Below, one piece after another: positions 47,031-59,246 of a stretch of 64,000 nucleotides of DNA. The stretch spans positions 372,001-436,000 of the forward strand of contig JAJJXM010000004.1 in assembly GCA_024516155.1 (NCBI GenBank), given 5' to 3'. Source of the DNA: Pyronema omphalodes (taxonomy: Eukaryota > Ascomycota > Pezizomycetes > Pezizales > Pyronemataceae). The first letter of the stretch is position 1. Each line of letters begins with the position of its first letter. The translations under genes and the position numbers were made by a program. Under the pieces are notes generated by a model, which had not been told where the DNA came from, ran no database searches, and worked only from the letters and a program-made list of their open reading frames with translations.

Positions 47031-47710
47031 TGCACGGCAACAGATCCCTGGTTTCCGTCCCTTCTGGCCAGCACCATAGCGAACCCCTCCAAATTTCCGT
47101 ACAGCGTACCGACGACGACTGGTGGGATCGTCTCTTTGCCTGTCTTGAGTATTTAGCGTGCCATGTAACAGGCGTCAGATACAACTTTTACCGTGCTGCG
47201 TGCTGCGTGCTGTGTTACTCTAGGCTTTCGAGCTTAGATAGCTGGAGCCAGCTAGGGGTGGAACTAGAGTTTGTCTAGCATATATTCCAACCGAGACCCA
47301 TGTGGCGCGCCTAGCTATGATTAGAGTAACTAACCATGCCTGCTTGCATTAGTGTATTTTGCTTGCTGCCCTTTGCCTTAGCTTTTTTTTGAAGCAAGTA
47401 GAAAGCAAGCAGGTATGCTGACCTGCACTTCTTTTTTTTTTGATTGTCTTGGCGGGTCCCTTTCCTGACCGGCACGATGACACCAACACCCAAAGTGCAC
47501 TATGGGTCATAGATTTGTCCTCGGTCCCAGAAATTGCCTGACCCACTTTCACTCCGTTCCGGGACTTGCAACAGGTGCTAAAACCCTAAACTACACCTGT
47601 ATGGCTGCGTTTAAACTAAAAAAACTAAACGAATGGCTGCTGTATGTCCTTGTGTCGTCGTCAATCGCCGTAGCCTGCGCGCGCCATACCTGACAGGATA
47701 GGACCATCCA

Positions 47711-47717
47711 TATATTT
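47711..47717 (+). promoter_or_regulatory. Possible TATA element of the orphan gene at 47935
   Basis: TATATTT lies 218 nt before the ATG. It is followed by a C/T/A-rich, G-poor leader with many CAA and TCAAC trinucleotides (about 47770-47930), typical of unstructured 5' leaders of well-expressed fungal genes. Assignment is by motif and position only. Confidence 0.35.
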
Positions 47718-47934
47718 GTCCCAGAACTTCCTTCAAGCGAAGATAAGATCTCAGTCACGAAATATATACACCCACTCCAGCTCCATCTTCTTCGACCTTC
47801 AACTTAACAACTCTCTTCGATCAACTATCAACTATATCAACTTCAAGACGAACAGTTACAACTACAAATATCCAACAATAACAATAATATCGAAGAGATA
47901 CTGAAGAATATCAAGAGAAGGATTATAAGCAATC

Positions 47935-48876
47935 ATGAACACTACAATGGAATTCACCACCGCCAACAACTTCTACAACCCAAACCTTGAGTTCGACCCT
48001 ACGATCTATAACTTTTTCACACCAGAGGAGTTGGCAGGTTTCGAACCAGCAATGTATGAATTGCAACAATCATGGGAAGCCAATGGAATGAACCCCGAGG
48101 CATTTCTACAGCAGCCATCAAAACAATTCGAGAGCGTAACGAACTGTGGATTTCAGCAGCAACAGCAAGCAGAGATGAACTACCCACCATCTTTTGATTT
48201 CTACCCCGACCCCTCCTTCTATTCTTGCAACTTCCAAAACACCACCTGCGATTCCTCTTCCGACTCATCATTCGACTTTCTCACCAGTCCAGTCACTCCT
48301 TCAGGCTCCCCATTACAATGTCAAACTCAACCAAACTACTTCGACTCTGGTGTCCACCAACAATTCACATACCCAGCTTTCCATATCCCTACCAACGACT
48401 GCTTCGGTCTCTACGATTACGATATTCCCTCACAATTCGAAATCCCTTCTTTGACCACAAGTCCCGCTCACTCCAATGGAGTTTCTCCTGCGCTACAGTT
48501 CCAGTCCCAGATTGGCATGGCTCAGTTTGCTGGTGATAACTTGGTAGACCTTACCGGGGACTCTGATATGGGTTCCAACTGCTCCGAGGCTGATGAGGAG
48601 GAGGAAGAAGAAACAAAGGAGGATGAGGAAACTGAAAAGGAATCACTTGTTCCTAACCATGGCAACAAAGAGCTAAGAGGAATGGGTTTATATGACGACA
48701 GAGTACCAGGAGCATCAAGTGGATTGCTTTGGGGTACATCAGGTGCCTTGGTATTAGAAAGAAGCTTTGGGTTACCAGAGAAGATGATGATCAAAGGAAA
48801 GAATGGAGAGATTATTGAGGGAAGATTACAAGTTGAGGATGAAGAGGAGGAGGAGGATGAGGAGATGGAGTTTTAG
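47935..48876 (+). CDS. Orphan acidic, Asn/Gln/Pro/Phe-rich protein
   Basis: Single-exon 313-residue frame, not assigned to a family. The N-terminal two-thirds is rich in Asn, Gln, Phe, Pro, Ser and Tyr (NNFYNPNLEFDPTIYNFFTP, FQQQQQAEMNYPPSFDF) and likely disordered. An acidic run of Asp/Glu follows around residues 215-235. A more ordered stretch (ELRGMGLYDDRVPG, SGLLWGTSGALVLERSFGLP) precedes a second acidic end (EEEEEDEEMEF). I see no signal peptide, membrane segment, zinc cluster or other DNA-binding motif. The composition recalls acidic transcriptional activators, but that is a resemblance only. Coding support: the length with a clean ATG, the unstructured leader, a TATA-like element upstream and a CTTTT-rich 3' flank. 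It stands alone between two gene deserts. Confidence 0.75.
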   Translation: MNTTMEFTTANNFYNPNLEFDPTIYNFFTPEELAGFEPAMYELQQSWEANGMNPEAFLQQPSKQFESVTNCGFQQQQQAEMNYPPSFDFYPDPSFYSCNFQNTTCDSSSDSSFDFLTSPVTPSGSPLQCQTQPNYFDSGVHQQFTYPAFHIPTNDCFGLYDYDIPSQFEIPSLTTSPAHSNGVSPALQFQSQIGMAQFAGDNLVDLTGDSDMGSNCSEADEEEEEETKEDEETEKESLVPNHGNKELRGMGLYDDRVPGASSGLLWGTSGALVLERSFGLPEKMMIKGKNGEIIEGRLQVEDEEEEEDEEMEF

Positions 48877-48890
48877 GATTGTATAAATTC

Positions 48891-48915
48891 CTTTTCTTTT
48901 CTTTTCTTTTCTTTT
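48891..48915. repeat. (CTTTT)5 microsatellite
   Basis: Five exact CTTTT units, 15 nt after the stop codon of the orphan gene, probably within its 3' untranslated region. Confidence 0.9.
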
Positions 48916-51900
48916 CTTAGCTATTCTATCTTTTCTTTTGTCATGGGCATCATTAGCATAGCGGGGTTTTTTGTTTGTTTGTTTGCTTTGTCTGTTTACT
49001 AGCGGGTGTTTATTGTCTTTTGGGGCGGGGTCAAATTATCTGTATGTCTGTTTTTGTTTCTTACTTTCGTTTCTTTCATCTCATCTCATATTTTATCATT
49101 TGCATCGGGTTGGGGGTCTGTTTGTTTAGTTGGTTGGTTGGTTGGTTAGCTGGTCGGTTGGTTTACAGGATGGCCGCGAGGCCTGGCAAAGAAACAGGAA
49201 ACAGGACAGAGGAAGGAGGAAGGAGGAAGGAGGAATGGGCTATCCAAAGTTTGTATCATAGGGATCTTCTATCTGGTGGGTGGTGTGTGGAATATGTTTG
49301 TTATATCTAAGGCGCTGTCGGGATAAGATCAGGTCGGTTTTTTTTTTCTATTTCTTTTTCTTTTTCTTTTTTCTTTTTGTTTTATGGATCAAAGGCGTTG
49401 CATTGGGAAAGAAGGGAACTACAAAGAATTAAAGATTTTATGAAGATTTATGACTTAATTATCTAGATTACCTATACCTATAACTATCAAATATTTATTA
49501 CTATTATTATTGAAAGAACTTTTATGAACAAAAAAAAAATCATAATTATTAGTGATAGTCTTTCTGTGAGAACAAAAGATATTTTAGCTACGTATGGTTG
49601 AAGCATGATGACCTTTGCTTGATACCCTCCTGGCCCATGCTTGTAGTTGCCATATCAACAAACACATCCTCAACTATGTAGATAATGGATACGAGCCACG
49701 TCCCCCAGCTACATATGATACATCAAGCAGTCAAACAGCAAATAACAATATTTTTTCTATAAACTAAATACAAAAAACTTTCAGTATTCTATATGAACCC
49801 GGCCCCTGAATCTTGCCAATATCCATATCTTTATCTACATAATATGTATCCATTACATATAAAGTGCACCTGAAACTCCCAAACCCCCCAACCACAAAAC
49901 CCCCAAAGCTGCAAAGCTGCAAAGATCTCAAAGCAAGCTATGTAAGCTAAACACAGAACCTGCTACCTGACACTCAACATGATATCATCTCCCCAAACTT
50001 TTCCCAGGATTCATTCCGTTTTGATACTGTGATGTTATGAGTTGGTAGTGCTAGGGTTATGGGATTATTCCGTGTCCCTGTATAGCTAGATGGCTCGTAA
50101 ATTGGTAAGTTAGTCTCAGGGCATAACGCAGTATGATAGTAGTGTGGTTCGGTACAGCGTGTGTACATGGCCTCATGGGGCTAATGGTTTTTGACATGAC
50201 ATGATATGACGTAAATAGTTTAGCTTATGGGTATCTGCTATGGCTATATCGACGATTTTTGACAGTTCTAACTTAATTAGCCAGACTAACGTAGCTTCAG
50301 GATCTAAAGACATAGGGAAGTTTGGACTGAGAAATAATGCGGTGATGTGGTGTGTTACCTTCCCGTAGGCGTAGGTTTCAGGGAAGCCGGTTGACGATGG
50401 TTGATGTTAGGGTTGGTGGGGATCGATACGAAAATTATCAAGTTATCAGGTGACATGATGATGATGAGGAGGAGGAGGGCTGGGTCGGGTATCGGAGGAT
50501 CTATTTAGTTTCGGTACTCTCATACGACTCCTGTACGATCCCCCATATTTCCCATACGATTCGGTCACCTCGTTAAAGACCTGGGTGAGGTCATAGGATA
50601 CCATACTATATCTACTATGCTATGCTTATACCTATCATATCGTGCTTAGCTGATGGGGATTAGGTGTCTTTACACCCTAGAAGTCTTCAGCTACCATCGT
50701 GATGTCAGTCTTCCTCGGGAACACGGTTAACTAGCTAAAAATCCCCGTATATTGTCGTTTCCGTAGGCCGTAGCTTCGGCTACTGTCGTCACGTCAGAGT
50801 CTTCTTACCGACTTAAGCGCGTCTCCGAGGTCGGGATCTTGAAGCTGCGGATTTGTATACTGCTACATAGAACTCGGATGGAAAAAATACGGTGGATATA
50901 GATGCCGAGTACACTATGAAGCATCGGATCGGGAGTTTCCGCTATGGATATGCCGTGATCCAGTGCTCCAATGGTTTTGAGGTTTTGGGGTTATGCCGTG
51001 GTCCCTGTTATCTTTGGACCTTCTAGGTTTTTTCACTTAGTTGCCCATTGATTTCCTCGGACTCACAGAAAATCAGAGTGGTTGTAGCAAATGTCAAATT
51101 CTAATCCAGGAAATCAAGCGATCTTGGATTTTCTTCATGAAGCGTGAAGTTTCAAGTAGTGAAGTGCTCAATCAAGACTTGAAAGGAATCTGTGGTCTTT
51201 TTTTTTTGCTAAGTCAATGGAAATCTTCCTAGGTATTTACAAATTACATGAGTAGCGATATGATGAACGTTATGGGAAATAAAAGTGAAGTTAGTTGTAG
51301 CATGAGGCGAGAATTCCCCGTGATCCAGCGATGATGATGCTAAAAGTGTGTATATGACATAATGGACTTCTGACGCGTGTATACTAACTTTCTGAATCAT
51401 CATAATTAATGTTTGACAAATTGGTTAAACATTTTAAATGTTCCGGGCTACATAGATTTTAAACATGAAATTTGAGTCATGTCCCAATACCACTATCCCA
51501 GCTCATAGGATAACTGCAGATGTGTGACAGGCAGATCTGAAAATGGGGGTTTAAAGCTTTCTAGTTATGAGACAACGGTACATTACAAGTTACCATGATG
51601 CAGTACGAAAATGCAGAAACATCACCCGATTCCGCCATACCGAAGTTATATCGTAGTTATTTACTTAGTTCGTCGGGCTCCCTATGTATAGATTATCACA
51701 AGGTGTGACGAGCGGCATACCTTATATCGTTAGTGTAAACATCAAAGTTCAAATACATTTCATATGTAACATTGAACTGAATGAAAGATTAAACAAATAA
51801 TTTACAAAGCATGAACTATGCACTTAAGTACAGATAACAACCCATAATGTTTCATTACATGTTGAACAAAATTTATAAGTTATAAGTTATATCTGCCACG

Positions 51901-54189
51901 TTTCAACCCTCAATCCGCCATCCTAAAGCACACAACGAACCATGCACAACCGTCGTGCCGACGAAGCGCAGAAGTACAGAAAAAAAATTACAAACAATTA
52001 CCGAATTTGATGCTAGCAAACGTGACGCAAACGTGAAGTTGTAATCAAGTGAAGTTTTTTTATATATTAATTTATGACGCTGTCAGATGTGAACTACAGG
52101 TAGGTTTCCCCGCGCTTTAGAAGTGGCATCGGAAGGTATAAACAGTTGGTAAAAAAAAGTGTATACGTAGTAACTATCAGGTGTCTGGATGCCTAAGTGA
52201 ATAGATGAATAGAAAGAACATGTGATTCAAAGAATTAATGCTACCTAAAATGCACAAATAAGTGAAGTGTGTTCTGGAACCTAGATAGACCTACACTATT
52301 TGAACACTGTACTGGAATTCATTATTCTAGAATCCAGTTCCACGCTTTATGGCTGAGTGAGAGATACACTATATCTAACGCCGAATCTAAACCGGGAGAG
52401 AACAAGCCGGGCTCAGGGCTTATCACTCGGTACTCGGCACTTCACAAACATGGCAATGACTATAGGCACAAAGTGTACAGTTCTTTGAACCAAAACTATT
52501 ACACAACACTGGTATTTGTCAGCTTTAACCTATCTCCACAAATCCTTGCATTATCTTGGCAGATTAATGGCTGCCTAGATAGGTATCAGTTACTTCAAGA
52601 GCATAATAGGTTCAGCAATCATTATGGCACAGATGAAGTGCAACAGCCGGTAAGCTTCGGCTACGTATGATCATTCAAGAAAATAAAATAGTAAAGCGAG
52701 TCAATTGTGTTTTTCTTATGTGTCAATACTTGGGTATCAAATATCGTCACTTGGTCAAGGTTAGTATCCCCACGTTACATCGACCTTCCAGGTCTCTGGG
52801 ACACTGCAACCGCGCGAATATGAATGTGTAATGTAAGCCGCAATATCAAGCGATATGTATCCTGCGTAACTGCGCCTTAAATACTTTAAAGTTCCCTAAA
52901 TGCAAATAATAAACGCCGCATGGTGTCCTGGCAGTTGTAACTTGTTTGATTAAACTAAATGAACAGTTCAAGTTGCCTAAAGTGTCAAAAACTGCTCCTT
53001 TCCTGGGGGAAGTAGTGTAATTACACTTCGGCACATTGAAATCTATCCCCGGCTACTCTTAACTTAACTAACTTTCCCAGCGGTTCCTTTCTTTTCAGTG
53101 TCAAATTTATTATTCCGTACCCTGGCTATCGAGGCTACTTTAATGAAGAGTCCAAGGTATAGGGAACTGACAACCTAAATCTGGTACCACCTTTCTCTGT
53201 GTAGCGCTTATCAAAGCCTATCTAATCATAATCTACATAGCTGTTGTGATCCGTAGACCCATAAGCGCGGGATCCGGGGTACCCGAGTCATACTGTATGA
53301 ATAATAACATCGACAACGTCAGATGAATCCAGTTAAGGAATGTGAAATGCACAGAAAAAATAGACAACAGATAACCATAATGCTGGAAAGGAAAGTGCTA
53401 TGTTGTACATAAAAGTTTTGGTGTAATGGTCTTAACATCACCGGTCAATAGGGCTATGTGATAGCGTGCATGATTGTGCTAGGTGCAAATTGTGATCACC
53501 TCCACTCTAGATAGCCAAGTCCGGTATCATATCCCTTATGTCATGCTACGTATCTATATCTTTCTTTCTGTATCTATGAGCCTTTTGCACTTCATTGTCC
53601 GACACCGCCTCTCCTCAACTTTTCAGCTGCCACCGGAGCCCCGTCGATGATTTCAGCCGGAAAGATAACGAGAAAAGTACCTATACAGATGATACAGACG
53701 GGAATAGAATGCTTGAAACTTCTACCTGATACTGTGTTGGCCATCTAGGGACGTCACAGGACCGCGTTTGGAATCTTCACCGTAGGGTTCAAACTCCCTT
53801 CCAATCCCCCTGAAGAATTGAAACTTCACCGGTAGGCAGCAGCACGAGCGGAAGCAACGGGTGCATCTGATTGTTCGATGTTCAATATTCATCATTGAAA
53901 CCAGACCAAGAGATTGGGTGCTACTGGCAAACCCACTCCCGTCGGGCTGTTTGAAGTTTTTGTCGAGTTTCGTCGAAAATAAAATGATCTACCCGTCAAA
54001 GCTAAGCTATTTACCTAGTTATTGCGGCATAAAATTGTAAAAGAGCACATGGCACATGCTCAGTGCAGGAAGTTCTAGAATAGATCACCGCAATCTGGTG
54101 GGGGCCAACGGGAGTATGATAACATATCATTCTATCAACGGAAGGGAATGAAAGCGGGTATGATCATAGGATGACAAGATTTTTTTCCG

Positions 54190-54254
54190 GGAATTTGTTT
54201 GGTCCTTGTTTATAACCTTCCCGACTGTGTACAAACAAGGTCCAAACAAATTCC
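54190..54254. repeat. 22-bp near-perfect inverted repeat with 21-nt loop
   Basis: The left arm (54190-54211, GGAATTTGTTTGG then TCCTTGTTT) pairs with the right arm (54233-54254, AAACAAGG then TCCAAACAAATTCC) at 21 of 22 positions. The loop is 54212-54232. A transcript from either strand could form a strong hairpin; at the DNA level it could be a palindrome left by a small mobile element. Confidence 0.85.
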
Positions 54255-57200
54255 TTCCGTGCCATTATATGTTCCCGCCCGAGGAACCTGTGCCACATAC
54301 GTACTACGCCGCTATGCTCCCTCCCGTGTTATGCTACCGGGCTCCCTGACGCCCACTCGGCCTAATCCAAGGGTGTTGAGTGACCAGGGTGACCTTCCAT
54401 TTTAGGAAACATTTCAGGCAAGAAACATGGGTATGTAAGCTACGACATGCTACGACAAGCTATGCGGTTATGCCGATGCCTATGTCTATGCCTTAGGGGC
54501 ACGGGAATCGACATATGTCAAATGGAATGTTTTGAGTTCCACGATTGGGATTGCACTGCACAGGTTGGGTTACAGATTAACTGGATACGTGCCAGGTCAC
54601 AGCTGGAAATATGTAAAACTGAAACAATGTTACAAGAGAAAGTTAATTGTGGATGGTATGGACCTAAATAATCTTTTGTACTCATGTTTGATTCCATTTG
54701 ATTCTTTTGGTGCGCACGGAGTAACATATGGGTACATACAGTCATATGTCATGAGGTTTACCGGGCTGACCTTCTCCTAGGCAGGGTGAATCAAATTCGC
54801 ACTCCACCAGGTTAAAAGAATATCAAAGCTTAGAAACAAACGCCGAAGGTCCGAAACTTAGAAAAACCGAAACAAAACACAAACTACATACAACGACGCA
54901 GAAGCTAACACAACACAAAGTATCATATGCCAGCACATTAGGAATTCAAACAGCAGTAGCACTTGACAACTGTTACATTCTCATTTATCCCGGGTCGGCT
55001 GAGAGTTCTTCGTTCCCGGCCTCAGTTCGCGAGTTTCAAATTAAACGAAGTACTCCACAAACCAAATGTCGGAGCAACATGGCGCATGTCATGCTTCATT
55101 GTGGAAATTCTAACCTGATAACTACATAGACTTCTAACCTGGGTAAATATAAGGTCGATTTCCAGGGTGAACTTATAGCCGAGGTTTCAACCACGGACCA
55201 CTCGCGTAATTCCCACTTTTACATAACTCTCAAACACGGCCACATTACAAGGCTGCATAATGCATGGCGTTCGGGCGTCGCAAAATTCGTCTAATTCCGA
55301 TGTTTTGGAATTTTCCCGGCTTAATTCACGGGCAATACATAGAATCCAGAGATCCACAAAGAAGGTGAAAGATCATGACCCATCGGATGTTTTAGATACA
55401 CTCAACAGCCTATTTACAGTGCAAATATGAAAGCTGAAATGTATGTCAACGCCCATTGGCGGCGGCTAATACCTAGTGATATAAAATGTAGTCCAGGCCC
55501 AGACAATACTAAACGCGGCGGCTGGCTATTTATTCTTCTCGCCAGGGCCCCTCGCGCCCGCCGGCAATGCCATAAAATCTGCATCTCACAGGCTCGGATA
55601 TCGCCACGCTCCAGCTTTCTTTGAATATTCGAAAAAAGAAAGTCAAGCTCTTTGGTCCCATCCTGCCTAAAGTTTAAAAGCAAATTAACCACATATGTAA
55701 AAGAAATATGGTTACATACTCGTGAAGTGGTTATGGGAAGGGAATATCCCTTACATAAACCTAGTAAACCCGATCGATTCGCTGTAACATCATATGTACG
55801 TACTCCGCCTCTCGCCGAGACTGCTTTATCGGTAGCTCTGTAGCTTCCCGGAAAGTAAGAAACGGCCTAGTTTCCCTTAAATATTCAGCTATTTACACTT
55901 GTACTGCACCTGGTTGCACTGTGGGATCCGAGCACGGAGGAGGTTGCTGCGTTACGGGGTAATGGGCATAAATACTGCACTTTATAACTGCTTTGCACTG
56001 CTTGCAAGCGGGATCGTGTGTTGGATCGCGAAACCAGTTAGTTGGGGGAACAAACCAAATTTAGGGCAAAGGATTGAAGGGTACAAATAACCGAAGGTCC
56101 ACAGTTTAGGTCCAAAAGTGTAAAAGTCCAAATGTAGCATTCGAAACCTGGTATTGAACAACACTTTCTCCAATATTTACCCTTATGACTCGCGCCCTGT
56201 TTGCTATGTCATTACCCGTGCCGATACGCTACGTGCAACTCTCCGTAAGAATTCGGCGCCGTGAGATATGCGGGAGCTTAGACTTTAGGTTTACTGTAGA
56301 AATGACATCTACCGACTACAAATTGTACCAAATGGTGAACGGTACCCAATATATTGCGGGTCCTCACGTCTTTTTTCTGAGGTGATAAAATGTCCTAACC
56401 GTGTGACATAATAGATGTCATATCCCGATAATACGGAAACGAGAGAAACGAAGTTAGAGCAATCGAACCACCGGATAACCGCTGGTAGTTTTTAGATGCG
56501 GGTAGTACATCGAATGATGGAAACTACATACAGTGGCATCTAATTGATTCTGCACGGGAACTCAGGGCCTTACAGGTTTTACAAGTTCCAAAAACTACAA
56601 AGCAAGTTTACTTGTCATTTTGTAGTTTTTACCCCTAGGATCCCAATGGTTTGTACACATAACACATCACTTCGTGACCTACATTGACCCTCGAATCTTC
56701 AAAGAATCCCTTGCATATATCATCACAGGTAGTGGTAGGCCTGAAAGTGACCAACTGGCTATCACCGATAAAGCGCCGTAAATCGTGATAAGTGTAGCGA
56801 GCGCCGCGGCGCCGCACAAACCGCATGCGCAGGGTATCTGGTGTATGTAGGGCAATCCGGGGCTTTATCCAAGTGCATAATGAAGCCATCAAATATCAAG
56901 TGAGTTGTACAGAACCGTATTTCCCGTAAACCCGCTGCATGGTACAAGAGGTCGGTGCATATTTTAAGGGCTTTGTAGGGCGTTGGATACATGGTACCGC
57001 CGGGATTTTCTGGGCCTCGAAAAAGATGCCGGAGTCATAGATTGTAAGGGATTTGCCAAGTGTAAAATTGCATGTGTAGTCTGCACTGTGCAGAATAATG
57101 ACGTGGCGTATTAATGCTACCATAATCAATCGAGCACCTTGCTCCAATATATGCTGTGGTGCGGATGGGCAGTACTATCTTGCTTTGATTACTGTAAATT

Positions 57201-59246
57201 ACTCGGAAATGTAAGTTTCATTGAGGGGTATCGCAGTCATACAAAGTGTTCACTTGTACTTACTCATCACGATTCACAAACAAAAACCGGAGGATGGACA
57301 GATCGCGGGCTGGCAACTCAGTAATAAGATACAAAGTGCGTTATGCAACACCGAAAGAAAGAACAAAGTTCAATAAACTCCTGCACATATCGTAATATAT
57401 TATTGCGATCCGATGAGACATAAAGTGATAAAGAATTGCATGTTTGACACATCGTAACTTTGTGTTAAAGCCCCAGCCAGTGGTTGGGATTTTGCACTTC
57501 CATTTAAAGGGAGTTGTAAATATGACGCTGATCTCCGATGCACTTGACGCTCGTGACGGAATAGTGGAAAGCGCCGAGACTCATAGTATACTTAGGGATC
57601 ATCCTAGAGGGTCCATTATTGTATGTATAATTCCCGCCAGTAACCCTGCGCAGCGGTTTATGCCGCAGTATCGTGACCTGTTGGTACAAATTGTGCATTT
57701 CTGGACCTTGGATGTTTAGACTGTTTGCGGTTTGAAAATGGAAACGCGTTGTGGAATACATGGATCACGATACCCATAGATCTTGACTGAAAATCCTTGG
57801 CAAATCGTTCATTCCAATACAATTTTCGAAGATTTCAGATGCGATGACAACACTTACTCGAAGTACGTAGCCATCATAGCCCGTAGTGCAAAATATAGGG
57901 ACAGTAGGGGAGGATGTGATATATGTAAACTATACTAAAATCATTTTGGTCTTGGCGGGCTTCAACTAGAATCATTTGTCATGTCTTTATTATAGGGAAA
58001 TAACTCCTGATTCACAGTTGTCTTTGGATTATACAAGCCACTGTGAGAATGAAGGTTATGCATGAGGTGAAGACACTTATATTTGATCGAGGAATTTGTG
58101 GCTCTTGAACTTACAAAACCATACGGTCAGGTAGCCAGCCAATTGCTGCAACTGGACTACTTGATCACCAGTGGCGGTTTATGTGTTATATCACGCACTT
58201 TTAATCTGTTAATTCTCTAGAGAAATTTCTACCTGTGATGAGTCAATATGATGGGGTAAAAATTCCGGATCTTGATTACGCTCTGCAAGTGATATTACAT
58301 GATTAAGGTAATCCGCGGGTTGCAAAATTTTCGCTGGTCAAGCAGTACGACCAAACTTTTGCAAGATGCACATTTAAAAGAAAATCCATTAAAATAGTTT
58401 GTAGGTGTTGTGACGGAGGTGGTGGTCGGGATTGAAGCACACACTGTGTCAGTTCATCAACCATCACCCTCTCTAGAATGTTTTTCACACACAAAATTAT
58501 AGCCTTCACAGATACCATCTTATAATAGCCAAGCATTATAACAGCTCAGAATTGACGTAGAATATACTACATATTACTTCAGTATACGAGGATTCCAAGT
58601 TTAAACGATTTCAAAACTGAGAATCTTCAGGGTGATATCTCATGATTGACTCCTCTTGTCACGCCACCATGACGCGTGATTTTTTGGCGGTCAGAGGAGG
58701 TTAGCATCATGGAGGTTAATCGATAAATGACGTAGGAGTTATACTCACAATGATACATTAGGGAGTTTTCGAAGTGCAGGGTGGATGGAAAGCAAATACG
58801 GCGCACTGAAACCAAGCTTCGTAATCTCTCGAGATGTGGTATTCAGATAAGCAGCGTTTCATTGGAAACAAAAAATGGGTTGTCAAAAATATGTCTGATG
58901 TATACCGCTCGTTAATATAAGGACAGTCATGTGTTAGGAACGGAGTTACAATGTAAATTAATTGCTTCATTAGCAATAACACAGACATATATCACTAGTA
59001 ATTACTACTTAAATGCCCTAGTATATTGTTTCCATCACCTATAATATCCTATCCTAATAGTATATCTACCCAACACATTCCATCTTCCAGCTCTGTTTCG
59101 ACCATCCCTGGTCATCTTTATAAGATCTTCAGCATTCTAGCCATAGGCCCTGGCGATATCGTCATCAGCCCGATAGCCCTGACCATCTCTTTTCCATCTT
59201 ATCCATTTCATATCGGGTGATCACCCGGCGACCCATTCACATCTTT

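Larger units (their letters stand above)
30502..47934. other. 17.4-kb gene desert
   Basis: No gene with recognisable domains was found on either strand, and frames rarely exceed 130 codons. The sequence is not uniformly AT-rich; CG dinucleotides remain common (for example near 35040), so heavy RIP mutation is not obvious by eye. It contains ordered short repeats (33426-33476, 36741-36790), a perfect 8-bp palindrome (40935-40951), CATCAG repeats (43371-43393) and a C-rich strand-skewed tract (46877-47030). One 167-codon frame (41167-41670) is listed separately. Unrecognisable transposon remnants are the likeliest content. Confidence 0.5.
48877..59246. other. 10.4-kb gene desert
   Basis: No recognisable gene. 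The first 500 bases are pyrimidine-rich 3' flank with a (CTTTT)5 array (48891-48915), GGTT repeats (49129-49147) and T-rich runs. The rest is moderately AT-rich with short frames only. The one striking structure is the inverted repeat at 54190-54254. Confidence 0.5.

Noticed and set aside
52269..52670. 133-codon plus-strand frame in the second desert
   Set aside because: Opens at GTG with no ATG near the start, no motif, no neighbouring exon.
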